From positions 62,001 to 126,000 of the forward strand of contig DBTY01000055.1 of the NCBI GenBank assembly GCA_002307295.1: a stretch of 64,000 nucleotides of DNA, in the 5' to 3' direction. Position 1 is the first letter of the stretch. Every line of letters starts with the position of its first letter. The notes under the pieces were generated by a model, which was not told the DNA's origin, searched no databases, and saw only the letters and a program-made list of their open reading frames with translations. This DNA is from Ignavibacteriales bacterium UBA1304. GTDB taxonomy: Bacteria > Bacteroidota > Ignavibacteria > Ignavibacteriales > Ignavibacteriaceae. This document shows, piece by piece, positions 25,538 to 35,236 of the stretch. The translations under genes and the position numbers were made by a program.

Positions 25538-27634
25538 TCAGGGATTTACGCTCCATTCAAATGCAGGACGCCAAAACTTTATCAGTTTATCATACCCGCA
25601 GCTTGCCACAGTTTGACCGTCATTATAAAAAATAGCTTGTTTTACTATATCATTATGACCGCTTAAGTTAAAATTTAAAGCTCCGTCGCTTATCCGCCAT
25701 ATTTTAACTGTTTTATCGAACGAACTACTTACTAACTGAGAACCGTCTGAACTAAAACTAACGCCGCTTATTGAAGAACTGTGCCCAGATAATTCATATA
25801 TCTCGTTCCCTGTAGACGCATTTTTTAATTTTATCGAACCGTCGGCATATCCGCACGCTAAATACTGGCTGTTAGGGCTATAAGCAAGCGTAAGCGCAGA
25901 ACTTACGCTATCGGCTATATCTTTTACAAAGCTCAAATTATGCGCGTCCCAGATTTTTATTTTATTCTCATCCGGAGCCGATCCGCTTGCTAGCATTTCC
26001 CCGTCAGAACTATAAGCCACAGCCGTAATTGCAGAAATATGACCGCTTAATGTTTTTATTAAAACGCCGTCGCTAACGCGCCAGATAATTAAATTTTTAT
26101 CGTAGCTTCCGCTTATAAGATACTGACCGTCAGGACTAAAAGCGATAGAACTTACATTTGCCGTATGCCCCGTTAATGTGCGTATTAACGAACCGTCTGC
26201 GGCTCGCCAAATTTTAATTGTTTTATCTTCGCTACATGCAGCTACAAATAAATTATCAGGACTAAAAATAACTGAGTTAACATTTCCGGTAAACCCGGAT
26301 AAAGTGCGCGCTACATCAAGTCCGTTCACGTTTCTAATAGTTATTATATTATCAGATCCGCCGCTGGCAATTAGTTTCCCGTCTGAACTAAACGCAATAG
26401 AGTTTACGACAGCCGAAGTATTAACCGAGTTAAATACCTGGTAACCTTTTGCGGCGGCAGAAATTTTAATCTGCTCAAGATATCCGGATATATTATTAGC
26501 AGTGCAAGCTGTTAATCTATACGAGTATGTATTTGATTTATCAAGCGAGGTATCTATAAAATTAGTAGCGCCGGAGAACACTTTTGCTATAATCTCAAAA
26601 TTGCCGGTATTGGTTTTTCTTTCAACCTGCGTCCACTTATCAAACAGACAATTATCTTTCCAGTCCAGTCTTACAGAACCGGAGCCAAGGGACGTAACGG
26701 CTAAATTTGTAGGAGGCGCAATATTTATATTTACGCGAACGGGAACCGCATAAGCGCTTGAGTTGAATTTAGTAAAAGCTTTTAACCTAAAGTAATAATC
26801 TTTTGTAGTATAAAATATCCCTGTTATTTGAGCGGAAGAGGCGCCTCCGCTTATTGTTTTTACCGACGTATAATTTATTCCATCAGAGCTTTGTTCAAGA
26901 TAAAAACCGCTTTCAGTATTGTTGTTATCCTTCCAGTTAAATTTTATTAGCGTATCAGAAATAACTTCCGCAGTCAATGCCGTAGGCGCGGCTAGACTAT
27001 ATTTTACAGAATCTATATTTGAATACGAGCTGTTCTGGGATGAAGTTTTTGCATATACCCTGAAATAATAAACTGAATCCGCTGAAAACGCTCCTGCGAC
27101 AGACGCTATGGTATCGTTTGCTTTTGCCGATTTAACCAAAACAAATTGAGTATTTGCAGTTCTTTCTTCAATGGCATAGCCGCTTTCTATTGAGCTGTTA
27201 TCTTTCCACCTAAGCGTTACAAGAGAGTCGGAAGTTAGCGTTGCCGAAAGATTAGAAGGCTGGAGCCTGTATACTGTTACAGTAATAACATTAGACGTAG
27301 CGGCATTGCCGTCAGCGTCATATGCCTTTGCATAAACAGAATGAGTTGTTCCATCCGCTACCGGTTGAGTATTCCACAAGTATTTAAACGGGGCGGCGTA
27401 AAGAGTCCGACCAGCATTAGTAGCATTATCAATATATATTTCAACTTTAGCGATACCTTTACTGTCAGAAGCCGAAGCGACAATTGAAACGCTGTCAACG
27501 GCATTGCTGTTATCTGTGGGGGACGTAATTGAGACTATTGGTTTTATAGAAGTATCTGTCGAGTCGATAGGATTATCGTCTTTACACCCGGTTAGCGCAA
27601 AAACCGAAATTATGATAAGGAAAAAATATTTCAT
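25538..27634 (-). CDS. FN3/WD40 beta-propeller lipoprotein
   Basis: A surface or periplasmic lipoprotein of 698 residues. The start at 27634 gives a classical lipoprotein signal, MKYFFLIIISVFALTGC, with lipidated Cys17. A TTG at 27700 with GGAG upstream would add 22 residues and bury the signal, so it is less likely. Order: bacterial Ig-like domain (about 28-125), three fibronectin type III domains (about 125-400) and seven WD40 repeats forming one propeller (about 400-698, with repeated FSPDG ... SGS.DK.I.IW). No enzymatic motif is present. It probably binds partners outside the cytoplasm. No operon partner is evident. Confidence 0.88.
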   Translation of the reverse strand: MKYFFLIIISVFALTGCKDDNPIDSTDTSIKPIVSITSPTDNSNAVDSVSIVASASDSKGIAKVEIYIDNATNAGRTLYAAPFKYLWNTQPVADGTTHSVYAKAYDADGNAATSNVITVTVYRLQPSNLSATLTSDSLVTLRWKDNSSIESGYAIEERTANTQFVLVKSAKANDTIASVAGAFSADSVYYFRVYAKTSSQNSSYSNIDSVKYSLAAPTALTAEVISDTLIKFNWKDNNNTESGFYLEQSSDGINYTSVKTISGGASSAQITGIFYTTKDYYFRLKAFTKFNSSAYAVPVRVNINIAPPTNLAVTSLGSGSVRLDWKDNCLFDKWTQVERKTNTGNFEIIAKVFSGATNFIDTSLDKSNTYSYRLTACTANNISGYLEQIKISAAAKGYQVFNSVNTSAVVNSIAFSSDGKLIASGGSDNIITIRNVNGLDVARTLSGFTGNVNSVIFSPDNLFVAACSEDKTIKIWRAADGSLIRTLTGHTANVSSIAFSPDGQYLISGSYDKNLIIWRVSDGVLIKTLSGHISAITAVAYSSDGEMLASGSAPDENKIKIWDAHNLSFVKDIADSVSSALTLAYSPNSQYLACGYADGSIKLKNASTGNEIYELSGHSSSISGVSFSSDGSQLVSSSFDKTVKIWRISDGALNFNLSGHNDIVKQAIFYNDGQTVASCGYDKLIKFWRPAFEWSVNP

Positions 27635-27909
27635 ATAATTATAGGACTTTCTGTAATATAGTATGATTAAACTAAACAAATATAGTACAGAAAATAACAA
27701 AAATCTCCAAGAATAAATTAATCGTAATTAATATGAATTGAGTAAAGTTTATATTTTGAATTTGGAACCTATATTAAACTAATGCAGTTAAACAAGATAT
27801 GCCGCATGTCACATTTTATTGGCTGCGGCGATTTTAGAATTTTTTATTCCAAAATATTGTTTATCTTATATATTATTATTGAAATATTTTATTACAATAT
27901 GGGATATTC

Positions 27910-28221
27910 ATGGGAATCGACAAACAAACGGCTCTTTTAAGCGTGTTGACTGATAACAGAGATAGTTTTCTTGAATTTTTCAAAGCGAAGTACCCAGTTT
28001 TTAATAATTCAAATATTTTTTTTAGAGACTTTCAATTTTGTATCCAAAAATTTCTTGAAAAAAAGGACATAAAAGCAAGTTACAAAGAAGCTGAAGAATT
28101 AGCCGGACAATTTAGCGTATATCTGGAAGGTCAATCTGTTTTTACAAAAGTAAATAACATTGGCTGGAGACTTAATTATCCTGATTTTTCTGCGTCAGTT
28201 CCTTTCCCGAAGGCTAATTAA
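27910..28221 (+). CDS. uncharacterised 103-residue protein
   Basis: No family recognised. It is a soluble, largely helical small protein (KQTALLSVLTDNRDSFLEFF, then EAEELAGQFSVYLEGQSVF) with a proline/serine-rich end. The ATG is preceded by a poor SD. It lies 63 bp upstream of the IscA-type gene on the same strand and could share its transcript, so a link with iron-sulfur assembly is possible but unsupported by sequence motifs (only one cysteine). Confidence 0.7.
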   Translation: MGIDKQTALLSVLTDNRDSFLEFFKAKYPVFNNSNIFFRDFQFCIQKFLEKKDIKASYKEAEELAGQFSVYLEGQSVFTKVNNIGWRLNYPDFSASVPFPKAN

Positions 28222-28284
28222 ATTTTAAGTGTTTTCACTCAGGATTTTACTTCCTGAAGTCTCAACAAAAACAGCGAGGGCAAA

Positions 28285-28635
28285 ATGGCTACCGAAAACG
28301 AAGCGAGTATGATAAACTTAACAGACAGAGCCGCATCTGAAATAAAAAAGATAAAAAACGAAAACAAAATTCCGCAGGAATTCGGTCTACGAGTTGGAGT
28401 TAAAGGCGGAGGATGTTCTGGTTTTTCTTACACTATAGGTTTTGAAAAAGAACCGCGGGAAGGAGACACCGTAATAGAACAAAAAGAAATAAAACTTTTT
28501 ATAGACGGCAAGAGTCTGTTTTATCTAAACGGTATTGAGCTAGATTATAGCGGAGGTCTTGAAGGCAAGGGTTTTACTTTTAATAATCCGAATGCGGTTA
28601 AAACCTGCGGCTGCGGAAACTCTTTCGGCGTATAA
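28285..28635 (+). CDS. iron-sulfur cluster A-type carrier (IscA/ErpA/HesB family)
   Basis: An A-type carrier of 116 residues that accepts Fe-S clusters from the scaffold and hands them to apo-enzymes. The three ligand cysteines are in place: Cys44 in GGGCSGF, and Cys108 and Cys110 in TCGCGNSF. The length is normal. A GAGGG lies 8 bp before the ATG. No other isc or suf gene is in the window. It may support the 4Fe-4S proteins encoded here (lipoyl synthase, the ferredoxin-like subunit), but that link is inference. Confidence 0.93.
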   Translation: MATENEASMINLTDRAASEIKKIKNENKIPQEFGLRVGVKGGGCSGFSYTIGFEKEPREGDTVIEQKEIKLFIDGKSLFYLNGIELDYSGGLEGKGFTFNNPNAVKTCGCGNSFGV

Positions 28636-28948
28636 ATTTTCTTCCTTCCTCTTATCAACCTAAAAGAAATATTTTTCCCGGAACGCATATCAAAAATTTA
28701 TTTCCTGCAATTTTTTATCAATTAGAGCAGGCTGGGAATTCTGCGCTTTAAGCGTATACCGCCTAATAATGCCGCATATGTCATTCCCGATAAACATATT
28801 TTAAAGCGGCTTAGGCTTGCCAATGTTGGCTGAACTTGTCGATGTTAGCTGAGACTACCGAAGCCATTTTTCTTCCCCCATTTGAAACTTTTTTTTATAC
28901 GCCTGTGTTTTTATTATATTAACGAACAAATAGGATTCATTAAATATT
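28636..28948. other. 313-bp intergenic region upstream of superoxide dismutase
   Basis: No gene is seen. An imperfect direct repeat, AATGTTGGCTGA and GATGTTAGCTGA, lies at about 28821-28854, and an ATGCCGCATATGTCA segment near 28769 resembles one near 27799 (ATGCCGCATGTCACA). These may be small dispersed repeats; no clear promoter or terminator can be assigned. Confidence 0.4.
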
Positions 28949-29671
28949 ATGAATCGGAAAAAATTTTTGTTATCATTAGGGTTGCTGCCTTTGGCTGGAA
29001 CCGTAAATAGTTTTTCTAAAGGATTTGAACAAATAAATATAAACTTAAACAGGAGAAAAGTAGTTATGTCAAAATTTGAATTAGCCCCCTTGCCTTACGC
29101 TTATGACGCGTTAGAACCATATATAGATAAACAAACAATGGAAATCCATCATTCAAAACATCATCAGGCTTATGTAAATAACCTTAACGCAGCAGTTGCA
29201 GGAACCGACGCCGAAGGCAAAAGCTTAGAAGATATATTCGCTAACGTTTCAAAATATGCTCCGGCAATAAAAAATAACGGCGGCGGCGTTTGGAATCACA
29301 ACTTTTTTTGGTCTATTTTAGCTCCTAAAGGCGAAGCTCCTAAAGGCGCTTTGGCAGAAGCTATTAACGCAAGCTTTGGCAGTTTTGAAGATTTTAAAAA
29401 GGCTTTTACAACAGCCGCTACTACGCGATTCGGTTCTGGATGGGCATGGCTTGTAGCTGTTAACGGCAAGCTTGTCATTACATCTACTCCAAACCAGGAA
29501 AACCCATTGATGGACGTTGCCGAGGTAAAAGGCTCCCCTATTTTAACTCTTGACGTATGGGAACATGCTTATTATTTGAAATATCAGAACAGAAGACCTG
29601 AATACATTGAAAACTGGTGGAACGTAATTAACTGGAATCACGTCGCAGAACTTTTAGCCAAAGCTAAATAA
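28949..29671 (+). CDS. superoxide dismutase (Mn/Fe family)
   Basis: A superoxide-dismutating metalloenzyme. Metal ligands are His67 in MEIHHSKHH, the His of NHNFFW, and the Asp and His of LDVWEHAYY. The glycine of NNGGGVWNH and the glutamine of TPNQENPL match the Mn-type outer-sphere pattern. From 28949 the protein has 240 residues with an N-terminal hydrophobic export-like segment (MNRKKFLLSLGLLPLAG). From the ATG at 29066 (residue 40) it has 201 residues, the usual cytosolic length, with a good AGGAG at 29051-29055. Both starts are credible. A terminator follows. Confidence 0.95.
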   Translation: MNRKKFLLSLGLLPLAGTVNSFSKGFEQININLNRRKVVMSKFELAPLPYAYDALEPYIDKQTMEIHHSKHHQAYVNNLNAAVAGTDAEGKSLEDIFANVSKYAPAIKNNGGGVWNHNFFWSILAPKGEAPKGALAEAINASFGSFEDFKKAFTTAATTRFGSGWAWLVAVNGKLVITSTPNQENPLMDVAEVKGSPILTLDVWEHAYYLKYQNRRPEYIENWWNVINWNHVAELLAKAK

Positions 29672-29703
29672 ATTTGTGTTTTTTGTTCTCTTTTTATTAA
29701 ATT

Positions 29704-29739
29704 AGCAGGCAGGCCTAATTAGCCGGTCTGCTTTTTTTT
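29704..29739 (+). terminator. rho-independent terminator after superoxide dismutase
   Basis: AGCAG/CTGCT and GGC/GCC stem parts around a short loop, then eight Ts; it starts 33 bp after the stop. Confidence 0.85.
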
Positions 29740-29759
29740 AGAAAAAAATAAAGATAACA

Positions 29760-30383
29760 ATGAAGAGCGCTATTCCATTATTTCCTTTGGGGTTAGTAGT
29801 TTTCCCAAACTCCAGCTACCCGTTGCATATATTTGAGAACAAATATATCGCCATGATTAACCAATGCTTAAGCCTTAATTCAGGGTTTGGGATAGTATCG
29901 GTGATTAACGAAAAATTTTCCAAAATCGGTTCCTTTGTAAAAATTTCTAAAATCATCAAGGAAGATGAAAATGGCGAAATGGACATTATTGTCACAGGAG
30001 TAGAACGATTCAAAATTCTTTCCATTAACAAAACTGATTACGATTATTTTAGCGCCCGCGTTGAGGCTTACGACGACCAGTATACAAGCTTAGACGACGA
30101 GCTAATAGAAGAAATGATTTTTTCTTTTGAAAAGATAATAAGCAAACTGAAGTTTAAATTAGACGACGCATTTTGGAACAAATTAGAAGCCGTTAACTTA
30201 AAGTCTTTTAAATTGGCCGAAAAAGCAGGTCTCTCTCTTGTACAACAACAGGAATTACTTCTTCTTGATAATGAAAACACCCGGGCAGAATATCTTATAA
30301 GACATTTAAATAATTTATATACGCAGATTGAAGACGCCACTTCTACCGATAGAATAATTATGGGCGACGGATATATAAATTAA
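29760..30383 (+). CDS. LON substrate-binding domain protein
   Basis: A 207-residue stand-alone LON N-terminal domain. The start AIPLFPLGLVVFPNSSYPLH and the IFENKY segment are characteristic, as is MDIIVTGVERFKIL in the second beta sheet. The ATPase and protease domains of Lon are absent, so it is not a protease itself; such proteins probably bind unfolded or specific substrates. The C-terminal half is helical. It lies behind the superoxide dismutase terminator and converges on atpC across a bidirectional terminator. Confidence 0.88.
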   Translation: MKSAIPLFPLGLVVFPNSSYPLHIFENKYIAMINQCLSLNSGFGIVSVINEKFSKIGSFVKISKIIKEDENGEMDIIVTGVERFKILSINKTDYDYFSARVEAYDDQYTSLDDELIEEMIFSFEKIISKLKFKLDDAFWNKLEAVNLKSFKLAEKAGLSLVQQQELLLLDNENTRAEYLIRHLNNLYTQIEDATSTDRIIMGDGYIN

Positions 30384-30424
30384 ATATCTCCCCTCCGCAT
30401 AGATTCACATCAGTTTAATAAAAC

Positions 30425-30456
30425 AAAACCTGACGCATAAAAAACGCATCAGGTTT
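30425..30456. terminator. bidirectional terminator between LON-domain gene and atpC
   Basis: An inverted repeat AAAACCTGA.GC/GC.TCAGGTTTT with one mismatch and an A-rich loop. A-tract on one side and T-tract on the other let it act on both converging transcripts. Confidence 0.8.
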
Positions 30457-30479
30457 TATTGTTTTAAAATATTACATAT

Positions 30480-30896
30480 TTATCTGGCAGAATATTTTTC
30501 CGTCAAGTGAATTCTATTCATAGCCCTTGCTAAAGCGGCTTCCGCGCGGGTAACGTCAATTTTATTCTTATCAGGATCGGAAAGACGTTTTTTAGCTCTT
30601 TCCAGCGCATTTTTTGCCCGGTCAATATCTATTTTTTCTATTTCTTCAATACTATCGGCAAGCACAAGAACTTTATTGTTCAGAACTTCTACCGTGCCTC
30701 CGCCAGTGGCGTAAAGAGTTTCAGAATCATTTTCGTTTACAATTTTTATTTTGCCAACTTCAAATGTCGCAATCATTGGAGCATGGTTGTACAATACCTG
30801 AAACTCCCCCAAAGTACCCGGAATAGTAACAGACTTTACCGGAGCAGAAAAAGTAATTTTTGCAGGAGCGACTATTTCTAAGTTAAAGAACTGCAT
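30480..30896 (-). CDS. atpC: F1F0 ATP synthase epsilon subunit
   Basis: The epsilon subunit of the F1 central stalk, 138 residues. It has the N-terminal beta-sandwich (VTIPGTLGEFQVLYNHAPMI) and the C-terminal two-helix domain (about 90-135). It couples rotation of the c-ring to F1 and limits ATP hydrolysis. It lies 1 bp after atpD, so the two are co-translated. The other ATP synthase genes are not in this window; a separate atpDC pair is known from Chlorobi and relatives. Confidence 0.95.
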   Translation of the reverse strand: MQFFNLEIVAPAKITFSAPVKSVTIPGTLGEFQVLYNHAPMIATFEVGKIKIVNENDSETLYATGGGTVEVLNNKVLVLADSIEEIEKIDIDRAKNALERAKKRLSDPDKNKIDVTRAEAALARAMNRIHLTEKYSAR

Positions 30897-30897
30897 A

Positions 30898-32310
30898 TTA
30901 CACGCTCATAGCTTTTGCTTTTTCTAACGCTTCTTCAATTGTGCCTACATACATAAACGCATTTTCAGGAACATCGTCATATAAACCGTCAAGTATTCCT
31001 TTAAAACCGCGGATTGTATCTTCAAGCTTTACATATTTGCCTTTGTAGCCAGTAAACTGTTCTGCAACATGGAAAGGCTGACTAAAGAATCTTTGAATTC
31101 TTCTTGCTCTTTTAACAATAGTTTTATCTTCGTCCGAAAGCTCGTCCATTCCAAGGATATTAATAATATCCTGTAAATCTTTTTGATTTTGCAGGACCTC
31201 TTTTACCTTAAGAGCTATATCATAATGTTCCTGACCAACTACGGCAGGTTCAAGTATGCGGGAAGTTGATTCAAGCGGATCAACAGCCGGGAAAATTCCA
31301 AGTTCAGAAATATTACGGCTTAATACCGTAGTAGCGTCAAGGTGAGAAAATGCAGTAGCCGGAGCCGGATCTGTTAAATCGTCGGCAGGCACATAAATAG
31401 CCTGTACCGAAGTAATAGAACCTTTATCCGTTGAAGTAATTCTTTCCTGCAAAGCTCCCATTTCTGAAGATAACGTAGGTTGATAACCTACTGCCGAAGG
31501 CATTCTTCCAAGCAATGCGCTTACTTCTGAGCCTGCCTGAGTAAAACGGAAAATGTTATCAATAAATAACAAAACGTCTTTGCCTTCTTCATCTCTAAAA
31601 TATTCTGCAAGAGTAAGACCAGTAAGACCTACTCTTAATCTTGCTCCCGGCGGTTCGTTCATCTGTCCGAACACCAAAGCAAGTTTATCAATAACGCCGG
31701 ATTCTTTCATTTCAAGCATAAGATCGTTGCCTTCGCGAGTTCTTTCTCCTACGCCTGCAAACACAGAATATCCGCCGTGATGTTGAGCGATATTATTAAT
31801 AAGCTCCAAAATAACAACCGTTTTTCCAACGCCTGCGCCGCCGAATAAACCAGTTTTGCCTCCCTTTGAATACGGCTCTAAAAGGTCAATAACCTTTATG
31901 CCGGTTTCAAGCATTTCTTTGTTTGTAACTAAATTCTTAAACAACGGAGCTGCTCTATGGATAGGGTATTTCTTTGCAGTTTTAATGTCTCCCAGACCGT
32001 CAATTGGCTCGCCAATAACGTTCATCAAACGTCCAAGAGTTTCTGGACCTACAGGCACAGAAATAGGAGCCCCGGTATCAAACGCTTCCGTACCTCTTAC
32101 CAAACCGTCAGTAGTATCCATTGCAACAGTTCTTACTCTATTTTCTCCAAGATGCTGTTGAACTTCAACAATAAGAGTTTCCTCTTTCCCTTCTGTATTA
32201 ATGCGGGGAATTCTAACTGCATTATAAATTTTGGGTAGGCGTCCTTCTTCAAATTCAATATCAACTACAGGACCGATAACCTGAATAATTTTACCTTTAA
32301 TTTCGCTCAT
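30898..32310 (-). CDS. atpD: F1F0 ATP synthase beta subunit
   Basis: The catalytic beta subunit, 470 residues. The P-loop is GGAGVGKT at 157-164 (Lys163) and the catalytic base is Glu189 in GVGERTREGND. The ALLGRMPSAVGYQPTLSSEM segment and the C-terminal DELSDEDK (DELSEED-type hinge) are conserved. It is the first gene of the atpDC pair; a promoter should lie in the 88 bp between 32310 and the end of the kinase gene at 32399. Confidence 0.98.
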   Translation of the reverse strand: MSEIKGKIIQVIGPVVDIEFEEGRLPKIYNAVRIPRINTEGKEETLIVEVQQHLGENRVRTVAMDTTDGLVRGTEAFDTGAPISVPVGPETLGRLMNVIGEPIDGLGDIKTAKKYPIHRAAPLFKNLVTNKEMLETGIKVIDLLEPYSKGGKTGLFGGAGVGKTVVILELINNIAQHHGGYSVFAGVGERTREGNDLMLEMKESGVIDKLALVFGQMNEPPGARLRVGLTGLTLAEYFRDEEGKDVLLFIDNIFRFTQAGSEVSALLGRMPSAVGYQPTLSSEMGALQERITSTDKGSITSVQAIYVPADDLTDPAPATAFSHLDATTVLSRNISELGIFPAVDPLESTSRILEPAVVGQEHYDIALKVKEVLQNQKDLQDIINILGMDELSDEDKTIVKRARRIQRFFSQPFHVAEQFTGYKGKYVKLEDTIRGFKGILDGLYDDVPENAFMYVGTIEEALEKAKAMSV

Positions 32311-32398
32311 TTTTATTCCTGAGAAAATTTATTATTATGATACAAAATTAGCAATTTGAACAGGATTAAACAACAACAATATTTTGCTCAAAAAAAAC

Positions 32399-34996
32399 TT
32401 AGTTTTTCGAGTTCAAAGCCGAATTAATTATTCCAATCAACTCAGCCTTATCAAAAGGTTTTGATAAATAGTATTTAAATCCCTCAGCTATTAGTTTTTC
32501 TTTTTCGCCCGCCATTGCATAAGCCGTACAGGCAATAACAGGAGTGTTCGTATAAACCGGCATCTTTTTCATTTCTCGCATTACGTCAACGCCGCTACCT
32601 CCTTTCTTTAAATTTATATCGAGTATTACTAATGGATATGTATTATCTTTTAGTTTTTCCAAAGCTCCTTCAACATCTTTGGCAAATTCAATATCGGCCT
32701 GTTTTTCCAACCAAAGACGCACTATGTTATGAGTGACTATGTCGTCGTCCACAAATAGTATTCTCCCTTTTGTTTCAATTTGGAGACGTTTGCCAAAACT
32801 AGTCTCGTCTATAATTTCTTCGTCAGGATGTTCCAAATAGTTTTTTTCTGGAATAAATACAGTAAATTCTGAACCCTCTCCTATCTTGCTTGTCAATAAT
32901 ATTTTCCCGTTAAGAAGTTCTACATATTTTTTAACAATTGACAAACCTAAACCAGTCCCTTCAAACGAACGGCCGTACCCCTGACTTACCTGCTGAAACT
33001 CGTCAAATATATTATTCTGATTATTCTTTGGAATTCCTAAACCAGTATCTTTTATTTTAATCATCGCATATGATTTCCCGTCAACAATTTCAGGTTCAAG
33101 ATATACTTTTATGCCCCCTCTTTCGGTATATTTTATAGCGTTATCAATCAAATTATTAAGAATTGAATCTATCATTTGCGCATCAGTATAGACCAATATA
33201 TCCTTTCCCGATGAATAGAAATCAAGCGACAGTTCTTTATCCAAAGCCATCATATTAAAAAGAGATATATTATGTTTTACCGCTTCAGTAAGATTTATTT
33301 TTGCGTATCTAATTTCCTGTTTATTAGCTTCAACTTTTGAAAAGTTTAATATCATATTCAGAGTATTAAGAAGACGTTTCCCGGAACTAAAAATCATATT
33401 AGCCAGGTTCTTTTTATTTTCATCTTCAGCCATTTCGCTTAATACCTGGGCTATGCCAAGCATGCCGTGCAGCGGCGTACGAAGCTCATGGCTCATATTT
33501 GCAAAAAAGCTTGTCTTAAGTCTGTTCATTTCTTCAGCTTTTTCTTTAGCGCTTCTTAATTCATCTTCAACAAGCTTTCTTTCTGTTATATCGCGCGTAT
33601 TAACTACTATGCCCATTATTCCAGGCGTATTAATAAAATTCATACCTACTGATTCAAGATAACAATAGCCTCCGCTTTTCTTTTTATGCCTGAATTGTAC
33701 CGTTACAGGTTTCTCTGGATTTTTTACACAGTCGTCAATCGCTTCCAGTATTCTGGCTCTATCGTCCGGATGAACAACTGATTCTATTTTCTTTTTTCTT
33801 AATTCATCAGTTGAGTAGCCGGTAATACGCGCTGCAGATTCGCTGACAAAAAGCTGTGAGCCGGATTGGTCAATTATTACAATAACGTCGTTTGAATTCT
33901 GAATTAGCAGTCTTGATTTTTCTTCGCTATTCTTCAATTCAATATTTCTTTTGCTTACAAGCGCTTCCGCTTTTTCTCTCTGAAAAAGGACAGAAGAAAG
34001 ATAAAGGGAAATTAATATTGTAAAACCAAAAGCCAGCAGCGGAAGGTAGAGATATTCTTTGTTGCTGTTGTTATAAATAAACGCTTCGTTTGGAGCGCAC
34101 TTAATACTGTACTCGCGTCCGGCGAGTTCGAATTTTTTTATAAAACGATAATTAAAGCCTGCGGCAGGATTTAGGCTTCCAATTCTAGGTTTATGTTCGT
34201 ACAGTATTTGCTCGTTAGATGGAGCGGCTAAATCAGAAAAGTAAGTGCAGATTCCTAATGGGTGAAATTTACTAATGGCTTCATTAATAATTTCTGCTGG
34301 TTTTAGCGTTCCCTGAATAAAACCTTCTAATTCGGCAGATATCAAGCTAAGCGAATCGGGTTCTTTATCCCCTTTATAAACTGGGATTACAACGTTAAAT
34401 ACGTAGTTTCCCTCTTTATCCGGTTTTATCAAAAAGCGATTGCCGCCAGATGGTTTTCCGCTTGAATATGCTTTGGCAATAGGGCTGCCGAATACTGGAT
34501 TTGATAAATCTGCAGCAAAACCTAAAGCCGATTCATTTCCTTTTAGCGGTTCTAAATAATACACCGGGAAATATAAACTTTTATTCTCTGCGACTTTAGT
34601 CTGTCCGTTGCCGTTCACTTCAATAAAACGGAAATCATTGTAACCTTCTTTTTGGGCGGCGCTTTCATAATGAGCTCGTTTTTCTGAAGAGACTCGCGGC
34701 AGCCATTCTATTGCCTGAAAGCCCTTGTTCTGTAAGATGGGAGTTACAAACGCCTGGAATTCTTTTCTTGAAACAAAATCCGATCCGTAATAGAAACGTT
34801 TTATGCTGTTAAGTTCTCGCAGATAATCGTCAAAATGTTCTATTATTACGTTTGCTCTTTCCATAGAGGCGTTAGCAAATTTCTGCTCAAGATCGCGATC
34901 GTTTGTTTTTTTTAATTCCAGAAACAGGATAAGACTAATAGCAATACCGACCAACATAGTCAAAACAACCGGAGTCCAAGTCGTTTTTTTTATCAT
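32399..34996 (-). CDS. CHASE-PAS hybrid histidine kinase (membrane)
   Basis: An 865-residue inner-membrane sensor. Order: TM1 (about 9-28), periplasmic CHASE domain (about 38-290; RFYYGSDFVSRKEFQAFV and GFQAIEWLPRV are diagnostic), TM2 (about 318-340), PAS (about 365-485), HisKA (His503 in ANMSHELRTPLHG), HATPase_c (about 615-735) and receiver (Asp793 in LVILDINLK). CHASE domains bind small extracellular ligands such as cytokinin-like molecules or peptides; the ligand here is unknown. It is the only kinase in the window with an external sensor. It is an orphan, followed by atpD on the same strand. Confidence 0.93.
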   Translation of the reverse strand: MIKKTTWTPVVLTMLVGIAISLILFLELKKTNDRDLEQKFANASMERANVIIEHFDDYLRELNSIKRFYYGSDFVSRKEFQAFVTPILQNKGFQAIEWLPRVSSEKRAHYESAAQKEGYNDFRFIEVNGNGQTKVAENKSLYFPVYYLEPLKGNESALGFAADLSNPVFGSPIAKAYSSGKPSGGNRFLIKPDKEGNYVFNVVIPVYKGDKEPDSLSLISAELEGFIQGTLKPAEIINEAISKFHPLGICTYFSDLAAPSNEQILYEHKPRIGSLNPAAGFNYRFIKKFELAGREYSIKCAPNEAFIYNNSNKEYLYLPLLAFGFTILISLYLSSVLFQREKAEALVSKRNIELKNSEEKSRLLIQNSNDVIVIIDQSGSQLFVSESAARITGYSTDELRKKKIESVVHPDDRARILEAIDDCVKNPEKPVTVQFRHKKKSGGYCYLESVGMNFINTPGIMGIVVNTRDITERKLVEDELRSAKEKAEEMNRLKTSFFANMSHELRTPLHGMLGIAQVLSEMAEDENKKNLANMIFSSGKRLLNTLNMILNFSKVEANKQEIRYAKINLTEAVKHNISLFNMMALDKELSLDFYSSGKDILVYTDAQMIDSILNNLIDNAIKYTERGGIKVYLEPEIVDGKSYAMIKIKDTGLGIPKNNQNNIFDEFQQVSQGYGRSFEGTGLGLSIVKKYVELLNGKILLTSKIGEGSEFTVFIPEKNYLEHPDEEIIDETSFGKRLQIETKGRILFVDDDIVTHNIVRLWLEKQADIEFAKDVEGALEKLKDNTYPLVILDINLKKGGSGVDVMREMKKMPVYTNTPVIACTAYAMAGEKEKLIAEGFKYYLSKPFDKAELIGIINSALNSKN

Positions 34997-35236
34997 TTGA
35001 TTTGTCCTAAAAGCCTAAAAATAACTCTTTTGTTTATCTCTTATTTTTCCCTAATAGCCCTGCAAGAGATTGTGTATTATTTTTCTGATATAAGATAGTA
35101 AAGGCTTTTTTATAAATCAAGTAGAAGAATTTTAAAAATAAGAAATACTGAGGGGGTAAAAACTAGTTAGCTGCGGTTTCTGAAACTAAAAGTTACAGCC
35201 AGGGCTTCAGCCCCAGCCGTAAAAAATCTGGCGCGT

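Noticed and set aside
27635..27700. N-terminal extension of the WD40 lipoprotein from TTG at 27700
   Set aside because: It would place a second hydrophobic segment before a complete lipoprotein signal peptide, and the GGAG is only 4 bp from the TTG.
35202..35213. Terminator or REP-like element GGGCT/AGCCC downstream of the CHASE kinase promoter region
   Set aside because: The stem is only 5 bp with a 2-nt loop; a dispersed-repeat identity would need genome-wide counts.
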